Of a stretch of 64,000 nt of DNA, positions 8,986 to 18,950 are shown in pieces. Under the pieces are notes generated by a model. That model saw only the letters and a program-made list of their open reading frames with translations. It did no database searches and was not told the DNA's origin. The stretch's first letter is position 1. Each line of letters opens with the position of its first letter. Source of the stretch: CAVQBP01 sp963740945. Its GTDB lineage: Bacteria; Bacteroidota; Ignavibacteria; Ignavibacteriales; Ignavibacteriaceae. The stretch spans positions 62,001 to 126,000 of the forward strand of contig CAVUGE010000014.1 in NCBI GenBank assembly GCA_963740945.1, in the 5' to 3' direction. The position numbers were made by a program, and so were the translations under genes.

Positions 8986-10849
8986 ATGAAAAGAAAGGCT
9001 ACTATTCTTCTATTGATGTTATTTTTAAGTATTGAGCTATCAGCACAAAGCAATGATTCGGTAAAAACATACACATTAAAAGAAATCACGATTGTAGGCC
9101 GTAAATATTCAATTGACAAGGGAGAATTCCCAGTTGAACAGGATAATTTAGGTTCTGTTTTGAGATTAGGGGGATTTAATATTGTTAGAGAAGGTGTATC
9201 ACTTGCACAGGATATATATGCCGATGGTTTAAAAGAGGAGACTATACAGTTGTAGTGGATGGAGAGCGTTATCAAAGTGCCTGTCCAATGCGAATGGATG
9301 CCCCGATTTCACGTTTTAACCCTATAGATGTTCAATCTATGGAGCTTGTAAAATCTTCTGCAAATTTACAATCGGGTTTAGGGGGAGTAATAGCAATACA
9401 CCGCTCAAATCCTACTGATAATTTAGGCCTGGAAAGCAGTATAAGCAGGCTGTTTGGAAAATCGGATGAGACAAATATTGCCCTTTCTGCTGAAAAATTT
9501 CAAAACAGAATTTCTTTTAGATATACTGAGGGATATCCATATAAAACTGGCGATGATAAATCATTTAAAGATTTGTACGGCTATAAGAACAATACAAAAT
9601 ATCAATACGGAGAGGTTTCATTTTATGGGATTAATGATGATTGGAAATATGGCGGTTCATTCATGTATACCCAGGATGTTTCATTTCCTTATCTTCAAAT
9701 GGATGAAAGAAAAAGCAGTGTTTACAATGCATCTATTTCATATCGGGATTATAAGATATACCTGAATTTTACTGACCATTTGATGAATAATGATTTAAGG
9801 GTAAGCCCGACGTTTATGGAAACTGCTACAAAGAATTTAACTCTGGGATTTGTTTCAAATAATTTTGAGTTGTTTTACCGTCAATGGAATGCAGATAATA
9901 ATATGATTATGAATAATGGGGCTATGCACATATACAATAATATGATTCCAAAAATAAAATAAATTCGTATTCGGCGAATTTTTTCCAAAAGACAAATTAC
10001 TTTGGGCTGGATTTTAGCGCAAAACTCGGAATTTCCTACACAAATATTGGTAATAAAGAATTGATAGCTTTTTATAGAGTTCTTTATAAAGATGCAAAAG
10101 ATAGCAGATTGTTTCCACAATTCGGATTAAATATATCTAACGCTTATGTAATTAGCGAATCAATGACCTTAGGAAGCCAAATTGATATAGCCGCTGAAGC
10201 ACCTGAAACTCAAGATCTTTATGTTGCACTTAAAAGACTGATGGGAAATCCAGATTGGAGCGGTAATCCCAATCTCAGAGAACCTATCCGTACCACATTC
10301 AGAACAGAATTTAATCTTTCTAATTTCCGAATTGATGCCTTTGGTTCATACATATATAACTATGTTTATCTGGCTTCATCAAACATTGGTATGCAAAAGT
10401 ATCAAACTTTTGGGAATGTTAATGCCCTTATTGCAGGATTAAATCTTCATTTTGAATATAGTGATTATTTTGAATCTGATGTATCGTATACTTACGGTGA
10501 AAACAGAACAGATAATAAACCTTTAATTGAAATTATTCCATTGCAAATATCAACGAAAATTACATCACCCAAATTTTATAATTTTAAATTATATATAAAG
10601 CATACCTATGAGAATGCACAAAAAAGAATTGATCTGGTATTTGGTGAAACAGCTAGTTCTGCATGGAATGTTATTGATGCGGGAATGATATGGGATTACA
10701 ATTCATTTACATTCAGTCTATCCGTTGAAAATTTATTAAATAATGACTATTCAAAATATTTGTCTTATGTAAGAAATCCTTTTGCAAGTGGGATGAGAGT
10801 TATAGAACCTGGAATTACATTTAGAACTAATTTTAGGTATTATTATTAA
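8986..10849 (+). pseudogene. TonB-dependent receptor, two frameshifts
   Basis: Three consecutive reading frames make one receptor of ~620 residues. Part 1 (8986-9255): signal peptide LLLMLFLSIELSAQ, then the TonB-box/plug start KEITIVGRKYS. Part 2 (9255-9962): plug core VVVDGERYQSACPMRMDAP and early barrel. Part 3 (to 10849): barrel ending SLSVENLLNNDYSKYLSYVRNP and TNFRYYY. Each break is explained by loss of one A from an A-run: near 9233 (restoring KRGDYTVVVDGER) and near 9951 (restoring IPKNKINSYSANFF). CPMRMDAP resembles receptors for metals or metal chelates. Real decay or homopolymer sequence error are both possible. Confidence 0.75.
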
Positions 10850-10875
10850 AATCATTAACTTATGTTACGCACAAT

Positions 10876-10977
10876 AAGTGCCAGCCACCTCATAAAAACA
10901 AGAACGGCAAACTTGTTTGCATTCCATGCTCGGAGTACAAAAAAGAGGAGAAGAAAATTTTTTCATTTCAAGTATAG
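10876..10977 (+). pseudogene. Possible zinc-ribbon-like remnant
   Basis: The frame following the receptor reads KCQPPHKNKNGKLVCIPC and then SEYKKEEKKIFSFQV before a stop. The C-x3-H/C-x2-C pattern and charged tail look like the end of a small metal-binding protein rather than random translation. No start codon is available, and the parent family is not recognised. Confidence 0.25.
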
Positions 10978-10995
10978 TAGGGAAACTGCTAATCA

Positions 10996-12183
10996 ATGAC
11001 GACAAAGAATCAACCTTCTCTCTCAAAGTTGTTTTTTTCCTTTCTACGACTTGGGTTAACAGCCTTTGGCGGACCGTCCATGATAGCTTATATTCGAAAG
11101 ATGAGTGTTGATGATGAACATTGGCTTAATGCAGAAACATTTCAAAACGGAGTTGCCCTCTGCCAGGTAATACCGGGAGCGACAGCTATGCAATCCGCTG
11201 CTTACGTTGGATTGAAAACACGAGGTATAGCCGGTGCTGCGGCTGCGTTTATTAGTTTTGGCTTTCCGGCTTTCTTTCTAATGTCATTGCTTGCTGCAGT
11301 TTATAAGTCGGTTATCAATCTTCCGTTTACAGTTTTTTTATTCAGTTGTCTTCAGGCGATAATTGTTGCTATTATTGCAAATGCTACTATTACTTTCGGA
11401 AAAACTATTTTGAAGGAATGGAAATCAATCATCATTACGATTTTTGCAATTGTATTGTTTGCTCTTAAGGTCAATCCTATCATTATTATTGTATTGTCCG
11501 CTGGATTTGGAATTTTACTTGGATTGAAAAATCAACCTGCAAAACTGCAAACCGGAAAAAATATTTCCTTACAGCCGGAAGAATCAAATTCATACATAAG
11601 ACAAATTTTACTCATATTGTCTTTCTATATAATTTTTATTGTCCTACTTTTCTTTTTAAATAAAAATCTATTTGTACTTTCAACATTGATGTTTAGAATA
11701 GATTTGTTTGCTTTTGGCGGCGGGTTCGCTTCTGTACCTTTAATGTTTCACGAAATTGTTGATGTCAGGCATTTATTAGATAACCAAACTTTTATGGATG
11801 GAATTGCATTGGGTCAAGTAACACCCGGTCCCATTGTAATAACAGCAACATTTATAGGATATTTATTAGCTGGTTATTTTGGAGCTGTAGTTGGAACCGT
11901 AAGTATTTTTTTGCCTTCATTTCTTATGATTGCCGGCGTTACCCCTTTCTTTGAAAAACTCAGGGCTCAAAAGTTGTTCAATGAAGTTATTACAGGGGTG
12001 TTAAGTTCATTTGTCGGATTGTTATTCACAGTAACTATTCAGTTTGCTCTTAATTTAAATTTAGGAATAGTTCAAATATCTCTTGTTATAGCCGCATTAA
12101 TTGCCTTGATATTAAAAACAGATATTCTTTATGTCGTGTTAATTGGAATGGCAATATCGGTAGTAATTTTCTTTGTGATTTAG
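10996..12183 (+). CDS. chrA: Chromate transporter, fused double-domain (ChrA/CHR family)
   Basis: 395 residues made of two homologous CHR halves. The first half has LGLTAFGGPSMIAYIRK and QVIPGATAMQSAAYVG; the second repeats the pattern as IDLFAFGGGFASVPLM and GQVTPGPIVITATFIGYL. About 10-12 membrane segments, the usual length for long-chain CHR proteins. ChrA exports chromate in studied cases; many homologues are untested. A weak ribosome-binding site precedes the ATG. It stands alone between two pseudogene regions and is intact. Confidence 0.85.
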   Translation: MTTKNQPSLSKLFFSFLRLGLTAFGGPSMIAYIRKMSVDDEHWLNAETFQNGVALCQVIPGATAMQSAAYVGLKTRGIAGAAAAFISFGFPAFFLMSLLAAVYKSVINLPFTVFLFSCLQAIIVAIIANATITFGKTILKEWKSIIITIFAIVLFALKVNPIIIIVLSAGFGILLGLKNQPAKLQTGKNISLQPEESNSYIRQILLILSFYIIFIVLLFFLNKNLFVLSTLMFRIDLFAFGGGFASVPLMFHEIVDVRHLLDNQTFMDGIALGQVTPGPIVITATFIGYLLAGYFGAVVGTVSIFLPSFLMIAGVTPFFEKLRAQKLFNEVITGVLSSFVGLLFTVTIQFALNLNLGIVQISLVIAALIALILKTDILYVVLIGMAISVVIFFVI

Positions 12184-12195
12184 TATTAAATATAA

Positions 12196-12372
12196 TTACC
12201 GGATATTACATTATTCTCCACTTTCTATAAAATTAAAGGGAACTTTCGTACAGAAGCTGATCTAAAAGCAAACGAGAATAGCCGTTCATATCAAGAACAG
12301 ATAGCCAAACTTAAAGACGTACTGGCAATGCCGCCTGTTCGCGAAATTTATGAATTAACAGTTTTATCATGA
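12196..12372 (+). pseudogene. Unassigned C-terminal protein remnant before the repeat
   Basis: A frame without start codon encodes a plausible protein tail: FYKIKGNFRTEADLKANENS, then YQEQIAKLKDVLAMPPVREI, ending at a TGA (12370-12372) inside the first bases of the direct repeat. Composition is protein-like (helical, charged). I do not recognise the family. Its end coincides with the repeat border, which suggests truncation there. Confidence 0.3.
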
Positions 12373-12519
12373 CCTTAATCCATAATTCATTTTTAATTAA
12401 GTCTCAGCCGGAGGGTAAGTGTTCAATAGGTTACCATTTCTGATTATGTTTTGTTTTTATTATTGAAACCACATATAGTCAATCAGGAAGTTTAACCGGA
12501 ATCGTCTTTGAACAAAATA
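12368..12519 (+). repeat. ~150 bp direct repeat, copy 1 (5' end of a CarboxypepD_reg-like gene)
   Basis: From CATGACCTTAATCCATAATT to CTTTGAACAAAATA, this is ~90% identical to 22885-23031 in the same orientation. Its 3' part encodes a signal-peptide tail plus SGSLTGIVFEQN, the start of a carboxypeptidase-regulatory-like domain common at the N-terminus of TonB receptors. Copy 1 continues NRPMIGA then a stop. Both copies are broken by small indels around the ATG. The shared ~80 bp upstream (containing GTCTCAGCCGGAGGGTAAG) would be the leader of the ancestral gene. Confidence 0.65.
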
Positions 12520-12538
12520 ATAGGCCAATGATAGGAGC

Positions 12539-14107
12539 CTAATTGATTTCAAGCTTCTTCATTTTTCTCCAAAGCGTTGATGGATTTATCTCCAATTCTG
12601 CTGATGCTTTAGTTCGGTTCCAGTTATTCTTTTCTAAAACAGAAATTATTAGCTCTCGTTCTGCATCTTGAAATCCATTTTTTGAAACTTTTTTATCTGG
12701 AGTATTCGTTTTACTCTTTTGTTCTCGTAATCTTTTAGGCAGGCAGTCAACTTGAATAATTTCTCCGCCACATAGTACAAAACAATGTTCGATAACATTT
12801 TCTAATTCTCTTATATTTCCGGGCCAATCATAATCCATAAGAATATCATAAGCACCAGAAGAAAATTGTTTTATGTCTTTTTTAAACTTATTATTAAATT
12901 TTTCAATAAAATGATTTACTAATAACGGAAAATCATCCATCCTTTCTCGTAATGGAGGTAGATGAATATTGATTACATTTATTCTATAGTATAAGTCTTC
13001 ACGGAACCTGCCGGTACTCATTTCCTCAGAAAGATTTTTATTTGTCGCCGCAATTATTCTTGCATCAAGTTTAATTGTTTTGTTTCCCCCAACTCTCTCA
13101 AACTCGTGGGTTTCTAAAACTCTAAGAAATTTTGTTTGAACAGCATTTGAAAGATCTCCAATCTCATCAAGGAATAAAGTTCCACCTTTAGCTAATTCAA
13201 ATTTTCCGATTTTAGTTTTTATAGCGCCAGTAAAAGCACCTTTCTCGTGCCCAAACAATTCACTTTCAATAAGCGATTCGACAAATGCACTGCAATTAAC
13301 AGCTATAAATGGTGCCGTTTTTCTTGAACTGTTAAGATGGATTGCACGGGCAGCTAATTCCTTTCCGGTTCCACTCTCTCCGGTAATTAAAACAGAGCTA
13401 TCGGTTTGTGACACACTTTCGAGAACGGAAATAATTTGTTTAATCTCTTTATTTCTGCCAACAATATTTTCATACTTAAAAAATTCGCGTAGATGCGCTG
13501 ATAGATTTTTTATTTCAGATATATCAATGAATGTTTCAACTGCACCCATTTTCTCATTTCTATTATTTATTAAAATATTTGAGTTAACACGAATTGGAAC
13601 TCTCTGCCCGCCTTTCTGCAGAATTTCTAATTCATTTCCAATCATCGGTTTACCTTTTTGCATTGTCTGTTCCATGTGGCAGCCATTGCGACAAATAGAC
13701 GAATTAAATATTTCCCAACACTTTTTTCCTATTGCTTCATTTTTTTTATAACCAGTAATATTTTCTGCAGATATGTTGAATGAGGTCACAGTCCAATCGT
13801 TATCAATTGTAAATGTACCTTCAATATTGCTATTAAAAATTGCATCAAGCTTATTTTTTTGATTCATTAATTCAAATGTTTTTTGTTGAATCTCTTCTGC
13901 AAGTGAGAGCATTTCTTTTGTATCTCTAAAAACAAAAACTACGCTTAAAACATTTTCATCTCTTTTAATGGGAGTTATTGAGGCAAGAACATTTTTTATA
14001 TGTCCATTGTGATCGGTAATATTAAGAGAAAGATTATTTAAAGATAAATTCTTCTCCAATGATTCAAGAATAAATTTTCTGTCTTCCAGATTTTTTTCAA
14101 AAATCAA
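12539..14107 (-). CDS. Sigma-54-dependent PAS activator (NtrC/NifA type)
   Basis: 522 residues: a PAS remnant (~1-65), a second PAS (~85-200) carrying the C-x8-C-x3-C cluster CWEIFNSSICRNGCHM, an AAA+ domain with Walker A GESGTGKE, the sigma-54 contact loop GAFTGA and FLDEIGDL, and a C-terminal Fis-type helix-turn-helix (NWNRTKASAELEINPSTLW). PAS coding continues in frame upstream of the TTG at 14107 (SKIVFNEAASRITGYSEDEV) to ~14194, then meets TAA at 14195-14197 with no start codon, so the N-terminus is damaged or starts unusually. It diverges from the DUF89-FAD-Mrp genes, which it likely controls. Confidence 0.8.
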   Translation of the reverse strand: MIFEKNLEDRKFILESLEKNLSLNNLSLNITDHNGHIKNVLASITPIKRDENVLSVVFVFRDTKEMLSLAEEIQQKTFELMNQKNKLDAIFNSNIEGTFTIDNDWTVTSFNISAENITGYKKNEAIGKKCWEIFNSSICRNGCHMEQTMQKGKPMIGNELEILQKGGQRVPIRVNSNILINNRNEKMGAVETFIDISEIKNLSAHLREFFKYENIVGRNKEIKQIISVLESVSQTDSSVLITGESGTGKELAARAIHLNSSRKTAPFIAVNCSAFVESLIESELFGHEKGAFTGAIKTKIGKFELAKGGTLFLDEIGDLSNAVQTKFLRVLETHEFERVGGNKTIKLDARIIAATNKNLSEEMSTGRFREDLYYRINVINIHLPPLRERMDDFPLLVNHFIEKFNNKFKKDIKQFSSGAYDILMDYDWPGNIRELENVIEHCFVLCGGEIIQVDCLPKRLREQKSKTNTPDKKVSKNGFQDAERELIISVLEKNNWNRTKASAELEINPSTLWRKMKKLEIN

Positions 14108-14223
14108 TTCAAATGCATTTCCAATGACTTCATCCTCAGAATAACCAGTTATGCGTGAAGCTGCTTCGTTGAATACGATTTTGGAGCAAACTTGTTAATT
14201 AAAAGTAATTGGAGATATTAAAA

Positions 14224-15103
14224 ATGTTTTTTGACCCGGCTTGTGTTCCTTGCATTATTAAACAAGCATATTAATTCAGCAAATCTTTTTACAGACGGTA
14301 ATAAAGAACTTCAATTAAAAATAGTAAAAGAGGTTTGCGCTGAAGCGTTAAATATTGATGAACATTCCAGCGCTCCAAAATTTTCAAAAAGTATGCAGTT
14401 AATTGTTGAAAAATACTACGACGCAGAAAATCCTTATAAAGGAATTAAAGAAATAAATATTAAGAAAGCCGAAAAATATTTAATGTTCTTAAGAATGATG
14501 ATTGAGGGTTCAACTGATAAACTCGATACTGCGATGCGCGCCGCAATTGTCGGCAATGTAATGGACTTTGCAGCTAACCCAAATTTTGATATTGAATTTG
14601 AGATAAACCGGATTGCATCTGATAATAATGATTTATCGTATCTCATAAATTTTAAGAACGATTACAGTAAAGCGGAATTGATTCTTTACATTGGCGATAA
14701 TTACGAAGAAGCATTATTCGATAAATTTCTATTAAATGAATTGCTTCCTAAAAAAGTTGTTTTTGCAGTTCGTTCCAAACCGATATTAAACGATATTACG
14801 CTAGAAGATGCAAAGAAACTGGAAATCGATGAGATTTGTGAAGTAATCGAAAGCGGAAGTACAATCGCAGGAACTGACTTAAGTGAATGTACGCAAGAAT
14901 TCTTAGAGCTTTATCATAAAGCTGATATTGTAATTGCTAAAGGACAAGGCAACTATGAGTCGTTGATAGATGAATCCAGACCGATTTATTTCCTTTTCAA
15001 AGTAAAGTGCGATGTAATATCACGAAGAAGCGGCTATCCGGTTGGTAAAGGAATTCTATTATTTAACCAAAATAAATTCGAGGAATTAAATGAAGCAGTA
15101 TGA
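14224..15103 (+). pseudogene. DUF89/ARMT1-type protein, frameshifted near its start
   Basis: The true start is ATG 14224 (GGAG nine bases upstream), giving MFFDPACVPCIIKQAY with the CxxC (C7, C10) typical of DUF89 proteins. One extra T at ~14270 then shifts the frame; the rest (NSANLFTDGNKEL onward) reads to 15103. Family features are visible: LYIGDNYEEALFD (metal-binding Asp/Asn), VFAVRSKPILND and IVIAKGQGNYESL. DUF89 enzymes are metal-dependent phosphatases or related damage-control enzymes. An alternative TTG at 14231 would lose the CxxC. The stop overlaps the next gene by 14 bases. Confidence 0.75.
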
Positions 15104-16429
15104 TATAGCAATTGTTGGAGGAGGACCTGCCGGTGTTACATGCGCTCTTTCAGCAAAAAATACTTACCAGGATAAAAAAATTGTTTTGATAAGAAAAGAA
15201 CCTAAACCTATGATTCCTTGCGGAATTCCATATGTTTTTCACACCCTTAATGAAGTAAGCGATAATGCTCTGCCAGATACACCTTTAATATCCAATCAAA
15301 TAGAAATAATTAACGAAGAAGCGGTTGGTAGAAATGATCATAAATTAATTCTTGCAAACGGCGATGAAGTTAAGTTTGAAAAACTTGTTATTGCAACAGG
15401 CTCTAAGGCTGTTATGCCAAAAATTGATGGCGCGGACAAAGGAAATGTTTTTCTTGTTATGAAAGACAAGGAATACCTAATAAATATGAAAGCCCGGATT
15501 CAAGAATCTGAAAACATGGTAATACTAGGTGGCGGGTATATCGGGGTTGAAGTTGCGGATGAATTATTAAAAGCAAAAAAAAATGTTACAGTTGTTGAAA
15601 TGATGGATTCACTTCTACAATCTATGGATAGCGATTTCGGAGATAAAGTAAAAGAAATAATTGAGAATGAAGGCGGAAAAGTAATTACTGGTAAAAGCGT
15701 TCAAAAAATTCTCGGTGACAAAAAAGTGAGTGCTGTTGAATTGAACGACGGTACAAAAATCAATTGCGATCTTTTAATTGTTTCGTGTGGATACAAACCA
15801 AATCTTGATTTAGCTGAAAAGTTTGCTCTGACTTTCGAAGAAGGAAAAGGAATTTTAGTAGATGCTTATTTACGTACTTCGCAAAAAGATATATTTGCTA
15901 TCGGCGATTGCGCTGCAAAATATGATTTCTTCACGGGAGAATTTTCAAACATTATGCTCGCTTCTACGCTATGGCGGAAGGTCGGCTTGTCGGCTCCAAT
16001 CTTTATTCAATCAAAGTTATACGTCAATACGCTGGCGTTCTTGGTTCGTTTTCAACAAAAATTGGCGATACTGCATTTGCAGTATGCGGAATAATTGAGA
16101 AACGCGCAAAAGCTCGTTTGCTCGAATATACAGTTGGAATTGCCAAAGCTGTTGACCGTCATCCCGGCAAATTGCCCGGGGCTTCTGAAGTAACGGTGAA
16201 ATTAATATTCTCGTCTTATTCCCATACTTTAATGGGCGCACAAATTATGGGCGGAAATTCCGTCGGTGAAATGATAAATATTATGTCTGTGATGATCTTA
16301 AACAAAATGACCGATATTGATATTAATAATTTGCAAATCGGTACACATCCTCTTTTAACAGCTTCGCCGATTGCTTATCCAATAATTAACGCAACTGTGG
16401 ATGCAATTAAAAAATGGTATAAGCATTAA
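15090..16429 (+). pseudogene. FAD/NAD(P)-dependent oxidoreductase, one frameshift
   Basis: An NADH oxidase/CoA-disulfide-reductase-type flavoprotein of ~445 residues. FAD-binding IVGGGPAGVTCALSA at the N-terminus, redox-active Cys in PCGIPYV (~residue 43), NAD-binding VILGGGYIGVEVADEL, second FAD motif DIFAIGDCAAK, and a dimerization domain (AVCGIIEKRAKARLLEY to IGTHPLLTASP). After ~residue 291 one base is missing at ~15968: restoring it turns TCTACGCTATGG into a frame reading STAMAEGRLVGSN. Otherwise complete. It overlaps DUF89 and precedes the Mrp ATPase by 25 bases, so it is part of the same operon. Confidence 0.8.
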
Positions 16430-16454
16430 CACGCATAATCTCGAGGGATAAACA

Positions 16455-17288
16455 ATGAACGACCAAGAAAAACAAAAATCATTTGAAGAAGAGGAAAAAA
16501 GAATTTCCGAAACTATTTCAAAAATAAAACACCGAATCGCAGTATTCAGCGGTAAAGGAGGAGTTGGAAAAACTACTGTTAGTGTTAATCTTGCTTACGC
16601 TTTTAAATTGAAAGGATTTTCAGCCGGAATTCTTGATGCAGATATCACAGGACCAAATGTAGCAAAAATGTTAGATATAGATAGCGATTTAATTATAATG
16701 AATGAAAAGATTTTGCCTTTCGAAAAGTACGGTGCTAAAATGATTTCTATGGCAAGTATGTTATCAAACGGAAAGCCGGTTATATGGAGAGGACCAATGC
16801 GCTCGAAGGTGATCAATCAATTTTTAGCTGATGTTGACTGGGGAGAACTTGATTATTTAATTGCCGATTTACCTCCCGGAACCGGCGATGAAATATTAAC
16901 CATAGCACAACAAATGAAACCTGACTATGCAGTTATAGTAACAACCCCGCAAGAAGTTTCTGTAATGGATGCGGAACGTGCAATTAATATGGCAAAGAAA
17001 CTTGAAATACCTTTTATTGGTGTTGTCGAAAATATGGCTGGATTAGTCTGTCCTCATTGCAGCTCAGTTATAGAACTCTTTGGTTCTGGAGGTGGAAAGA
17101 AATTAGCTGATGAACATAACATACCATTTCTCGGTTCCATTCCAATTGATATTAATGCGCGCATACTGGGTGATAATGGTAGTCCGATTGTTCTCGAAAA
17201 ACCGGATTGCGAAGTTACTATCGCATTTAAATCAATTGTGCATTTGATTGAAGAACATTATCAAAAAGAATTGCAATTGCAACAATAG
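16455..17288 (+). CDS. Mrp/NBP35-type P-loop ATPase (Fe-S carrier)
   Basis: 277 residues. The deviant Walker A SGKGGVGKTT is at 32-41, the switch DADITGPNV follows, and the C-terminal CPHC (C199, C202) would bridge a [4Fe-4S] cluster at the dimer interface. DLPPGTGDE and TTPQEVSVMDAERAI are also typical of ApbC/Mrp/NBP35. The charged N-terminal ~25 residues replace the MIP18-like domain of longer Mrp proteins. It lies between a flavoprotein and a CGGC protein. In ORP clusters such ATPases accompany MTH1175-like metal-cluster proteins, so delivery of a metal cluster to the NifX-like proteins is the likely job. Intact. Confidence 0.85.
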   Translation: MNDQEKQKSFEEEEKRISETISKIKHRIAVFSGKGGVGKTTVSVNLAYAFKLKGFSAGILDADITGPNVAKMLDIDSDLIIMNEKILPFEKYGAKMISMASMLSNGKPVIWRGPMRSKVINQFLADVDWGELDYLIADLPPGTGDEILTIAQQMKPDYAVIVTTPQEVSVMDAERAINMAKKLEIPFIGVVENMAGLVCPHCSSVIELFGSGGGKKLADEHNIPFLGSIPIDINARILGDNGSPIVLEKPDCEVTIAFKSIVHLIEEHYQKELQLQQ

Positions 17289-17299
17289 AATGAGTTAAG

Positions 17300-17746
17300 A
17301 TGAACAATAAAATTAAAATTGGAATTATAATTTGCGATAGATATAAAAGCTGTGTCGGAGGAAAATGTTTCAGAGCAATAAAAGAAAGAGCCGGCGCTTT
17401 TGATATTTACAAAGATAGAGAAGTGGAACTTGTCGGTTATACTACATGTGGTGGATGTCCCGGCGGCAATATAGAATACGCACCTGAAGAATTAAAGAAA
17501 AACGGCGCCGAAGTTATTCACCTGGCAACCGGAATGGTTGTTGGTTATCCGCCCTGTCCATATGTAGTTCAATTTAAGGACTTTATAGAAACAAAATATG
17601 ATTTAAAAGTGGTTGTTGGTACTCATCCAATCTCGGAAAAGTATTATACAACTCATACAAAATTAAATACCTGGGGTGATAAAAAGTGGGATGGCTTACT
17701 AAAACCAACGTTAATGGATAAGAAAGTAAGGCTGGCATATGATTAA
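17300..17746 (+). CDS. CGGC domain-containing (putative metal-binding) protein
   Basis: 148 residues, intact. Cysteines at positions 12, 18 and 23 (CDRYKSCVGGKC) precede the family-defining CGGCPGG at 50-56, and a further Cys is in GYPPCPYV. This matches the CGGC domain family (PF08821), presumed metal or metal-cluster binding, function unknown. It starts 11 bases after the Mrp gene, with its stop overlapping the ATG of the radical SAM pseudogene (TAATG), which points to translational coupling in one operon. Confidence 0.75.
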   Translation: MNNKIKIGIIICDRYKSCVGGKCFRAIKERAGAFDIYKDREVELVGYTTCGGCPGGNIEYAPEELKKNGAEVIHLATGMVVGYPPCPYVVQFKDFIETKYDLKVVVGTHPISEKYYTTHTKLNTWGDKKWDGLLKPTLMDKKVRLAYD

Positions 17747-18503
17747 TGCAGGAGAGTTTCGGTAAATACCATCGCGCAGATTGCGAAAAAGTCTGGGTAT
17801 AAGAAAAGATAGATTACTTAACATTTGTTCCTGACGGTGAGCCCACTCTCGATATAAGTCTTGGAAAAACTATAGAAATGTTAAAATCAACCGGAATTAA
17901 GATAGCGGTTATTACAAATTCGCCTTTACTCCGGGACAAAGAAGTTAGAAATGATTTAGAAAAGGCAGATTGGGTTTCAGTAAAAATTGATACTGTAGAT
18001 GAAAAACTATGGCATAAGATTGACAGGCCAAATGGTAAACTTAAACTTGGGGAAACAATATCCGGTTTAAAGACTTTTGTCTCTTCTTTCAAGGGTATAC
18101 TGGTAACCAAGACAATGCTTGTTAAAAGAATGATGATAATGTTGAATCGATTAAAAAAACTGCTGATACAATTTTCGAAATCAACCCGGATAGGTCATAT
18201 ATATTGGTACCAATCCGTCCGCCTTCGGTGCCTTTTGTTGAGCTGCCTACGGAAGAAAATTTGAATATGGCCTAGCAAATATTTTGTGATCTTGTAAAAA
18301 ACGTGGAGCTATTAGCATATAATGAAGGAACTGAGTTTAGTTACACATCCGATGCTGAAAAAGAATTGTTGAGTATCCTTGCGGTTTACCCTATGCGTAA
18401 AGATGCAATGGAGGTTTTTTTATCAAAAGCTAACGTTGACTGGAGCTTAGTTAAAAAATTAATCGATCAAAATGAGTTGAAGCAAATTAAATTTTTCGGG
18501 TAA
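17746..18503 (+). pseudogene. Radical SAM protein (COG0731-like), multiply disrupted
   Basis: The ATG at 17746 overlaps the preceding stop. The frame soon meets TAA at 17800-17802, resumes with KIDYLTFVPDGEPTLDISLG and AVITNSPLL, loses one base near 18126, continues with INPDRSYILVPIRPPSVPF, meets TAG at 18273-18275, and ends with a winged-helix-like tail to 18503. GEPTLD and the downstream pattern match wyosine-base-type radical SAM proteins (COG0731). The N-terminal segment with the CxxxCxxC cluster motif is deleted. This is clearly dead: at least two stops, a frameshift and a deletion. Confidence 0.75.
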
Positions 18504-18551
18504 TACTTTTTTTGTAAAAATATTAAGTGGAAAAAATAAAATGGAGTTAAT

Positions 18552-18938
18552 ATGAATAAGCGTTTAGCAGTAGCAATCGAAGAAATCGGCACTAAAGAAA
18601 TTGTTGCCGAACATTTTGGAAGATGCTCTAAATTCAATGTATGTGAATTAGACGAGAAGAAAAAAATAATTAAGAATGAAACTTACTTTAATCCTTTAGC
18701 CGGTGAACACGGCGGAAGTTGCCAGCTTCCGGGATATGTTAAGCAGTTTAATGTTTCCACGATAATAGCCGGGGGGATGGGGCAAAAGGCTATTTCAAAT
18801 TTTCTCGAAAACGGAATAAGTGTTATTACGGCTCCGGGAATTCTTTATGAAGATGCAATAAATCAATTTATACAGGGTAAATTAAGCGGCTATGAAGCTT
18901 GTGCTCATGAACACGATCAACATCATCACAACTCATAA
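18552..18938 (+). CDS. NifX/MTH1175-like (ORP-type) iron-molybdenum cluster-binding protein
   Basis: 128 residues, intact. The fold signature of the dinitrogenase iron-molybdenum cofactor family is visible: LAVAIEE at the start, EHFGRCSKFNVCELDE, then the GGSCQLPGYVKQFNVSTIIAGGMGQKAISNF core and GISVITAPG. The C-terminus is His-rich (HEHDQHHHNS), so direct metal binding is likely. Members include the Mo/Cu 'orange protein' of Desulfovibrio, FeMo-co carriers and MTH1175. No nitrogenase genes are visible here, so an ORP-like role fits better. Start ATG 18552 follows GGAG. Confidence 0.8.
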   Translation: MNKRLAVAIEEIGTKEIVAEHFGRCSKFNVCELDEKKKIIKNETYFNPLAGEHGGSCQLPGYVKQFNVSTIIAGGMGQKAISNFLENGISVITAPGILYEDAINQFIQGKLSGYEACAHEHDQHHHNS

Positions 18939-18950
18939 TTAGGAAGCAAA

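Noticed and set aside
9243..9260. Programmed frameshifting in the TonB receptor
   Set aside because: No slippery heptamer with downstream structure; a simple A loss explains it, and a second unrelated break exists in the same gene.
14181..14196. Possible sigma-54 (-24/-12) promoter before DUF89 (TTGGAGCAAACTTGTT)
   Set aside because: GG to the downstream G is one base short of the required spacing and the -12 element lacks GC; it also lies in PAS coding remains.
18552..18938. NifX-like gene as part of a nitrogenase cluster
   Set aside because: No nifHDK, nifB or nifE/N is visible; the Mrp, CGGC and sigma-54 context fits an ORP-like locus better.
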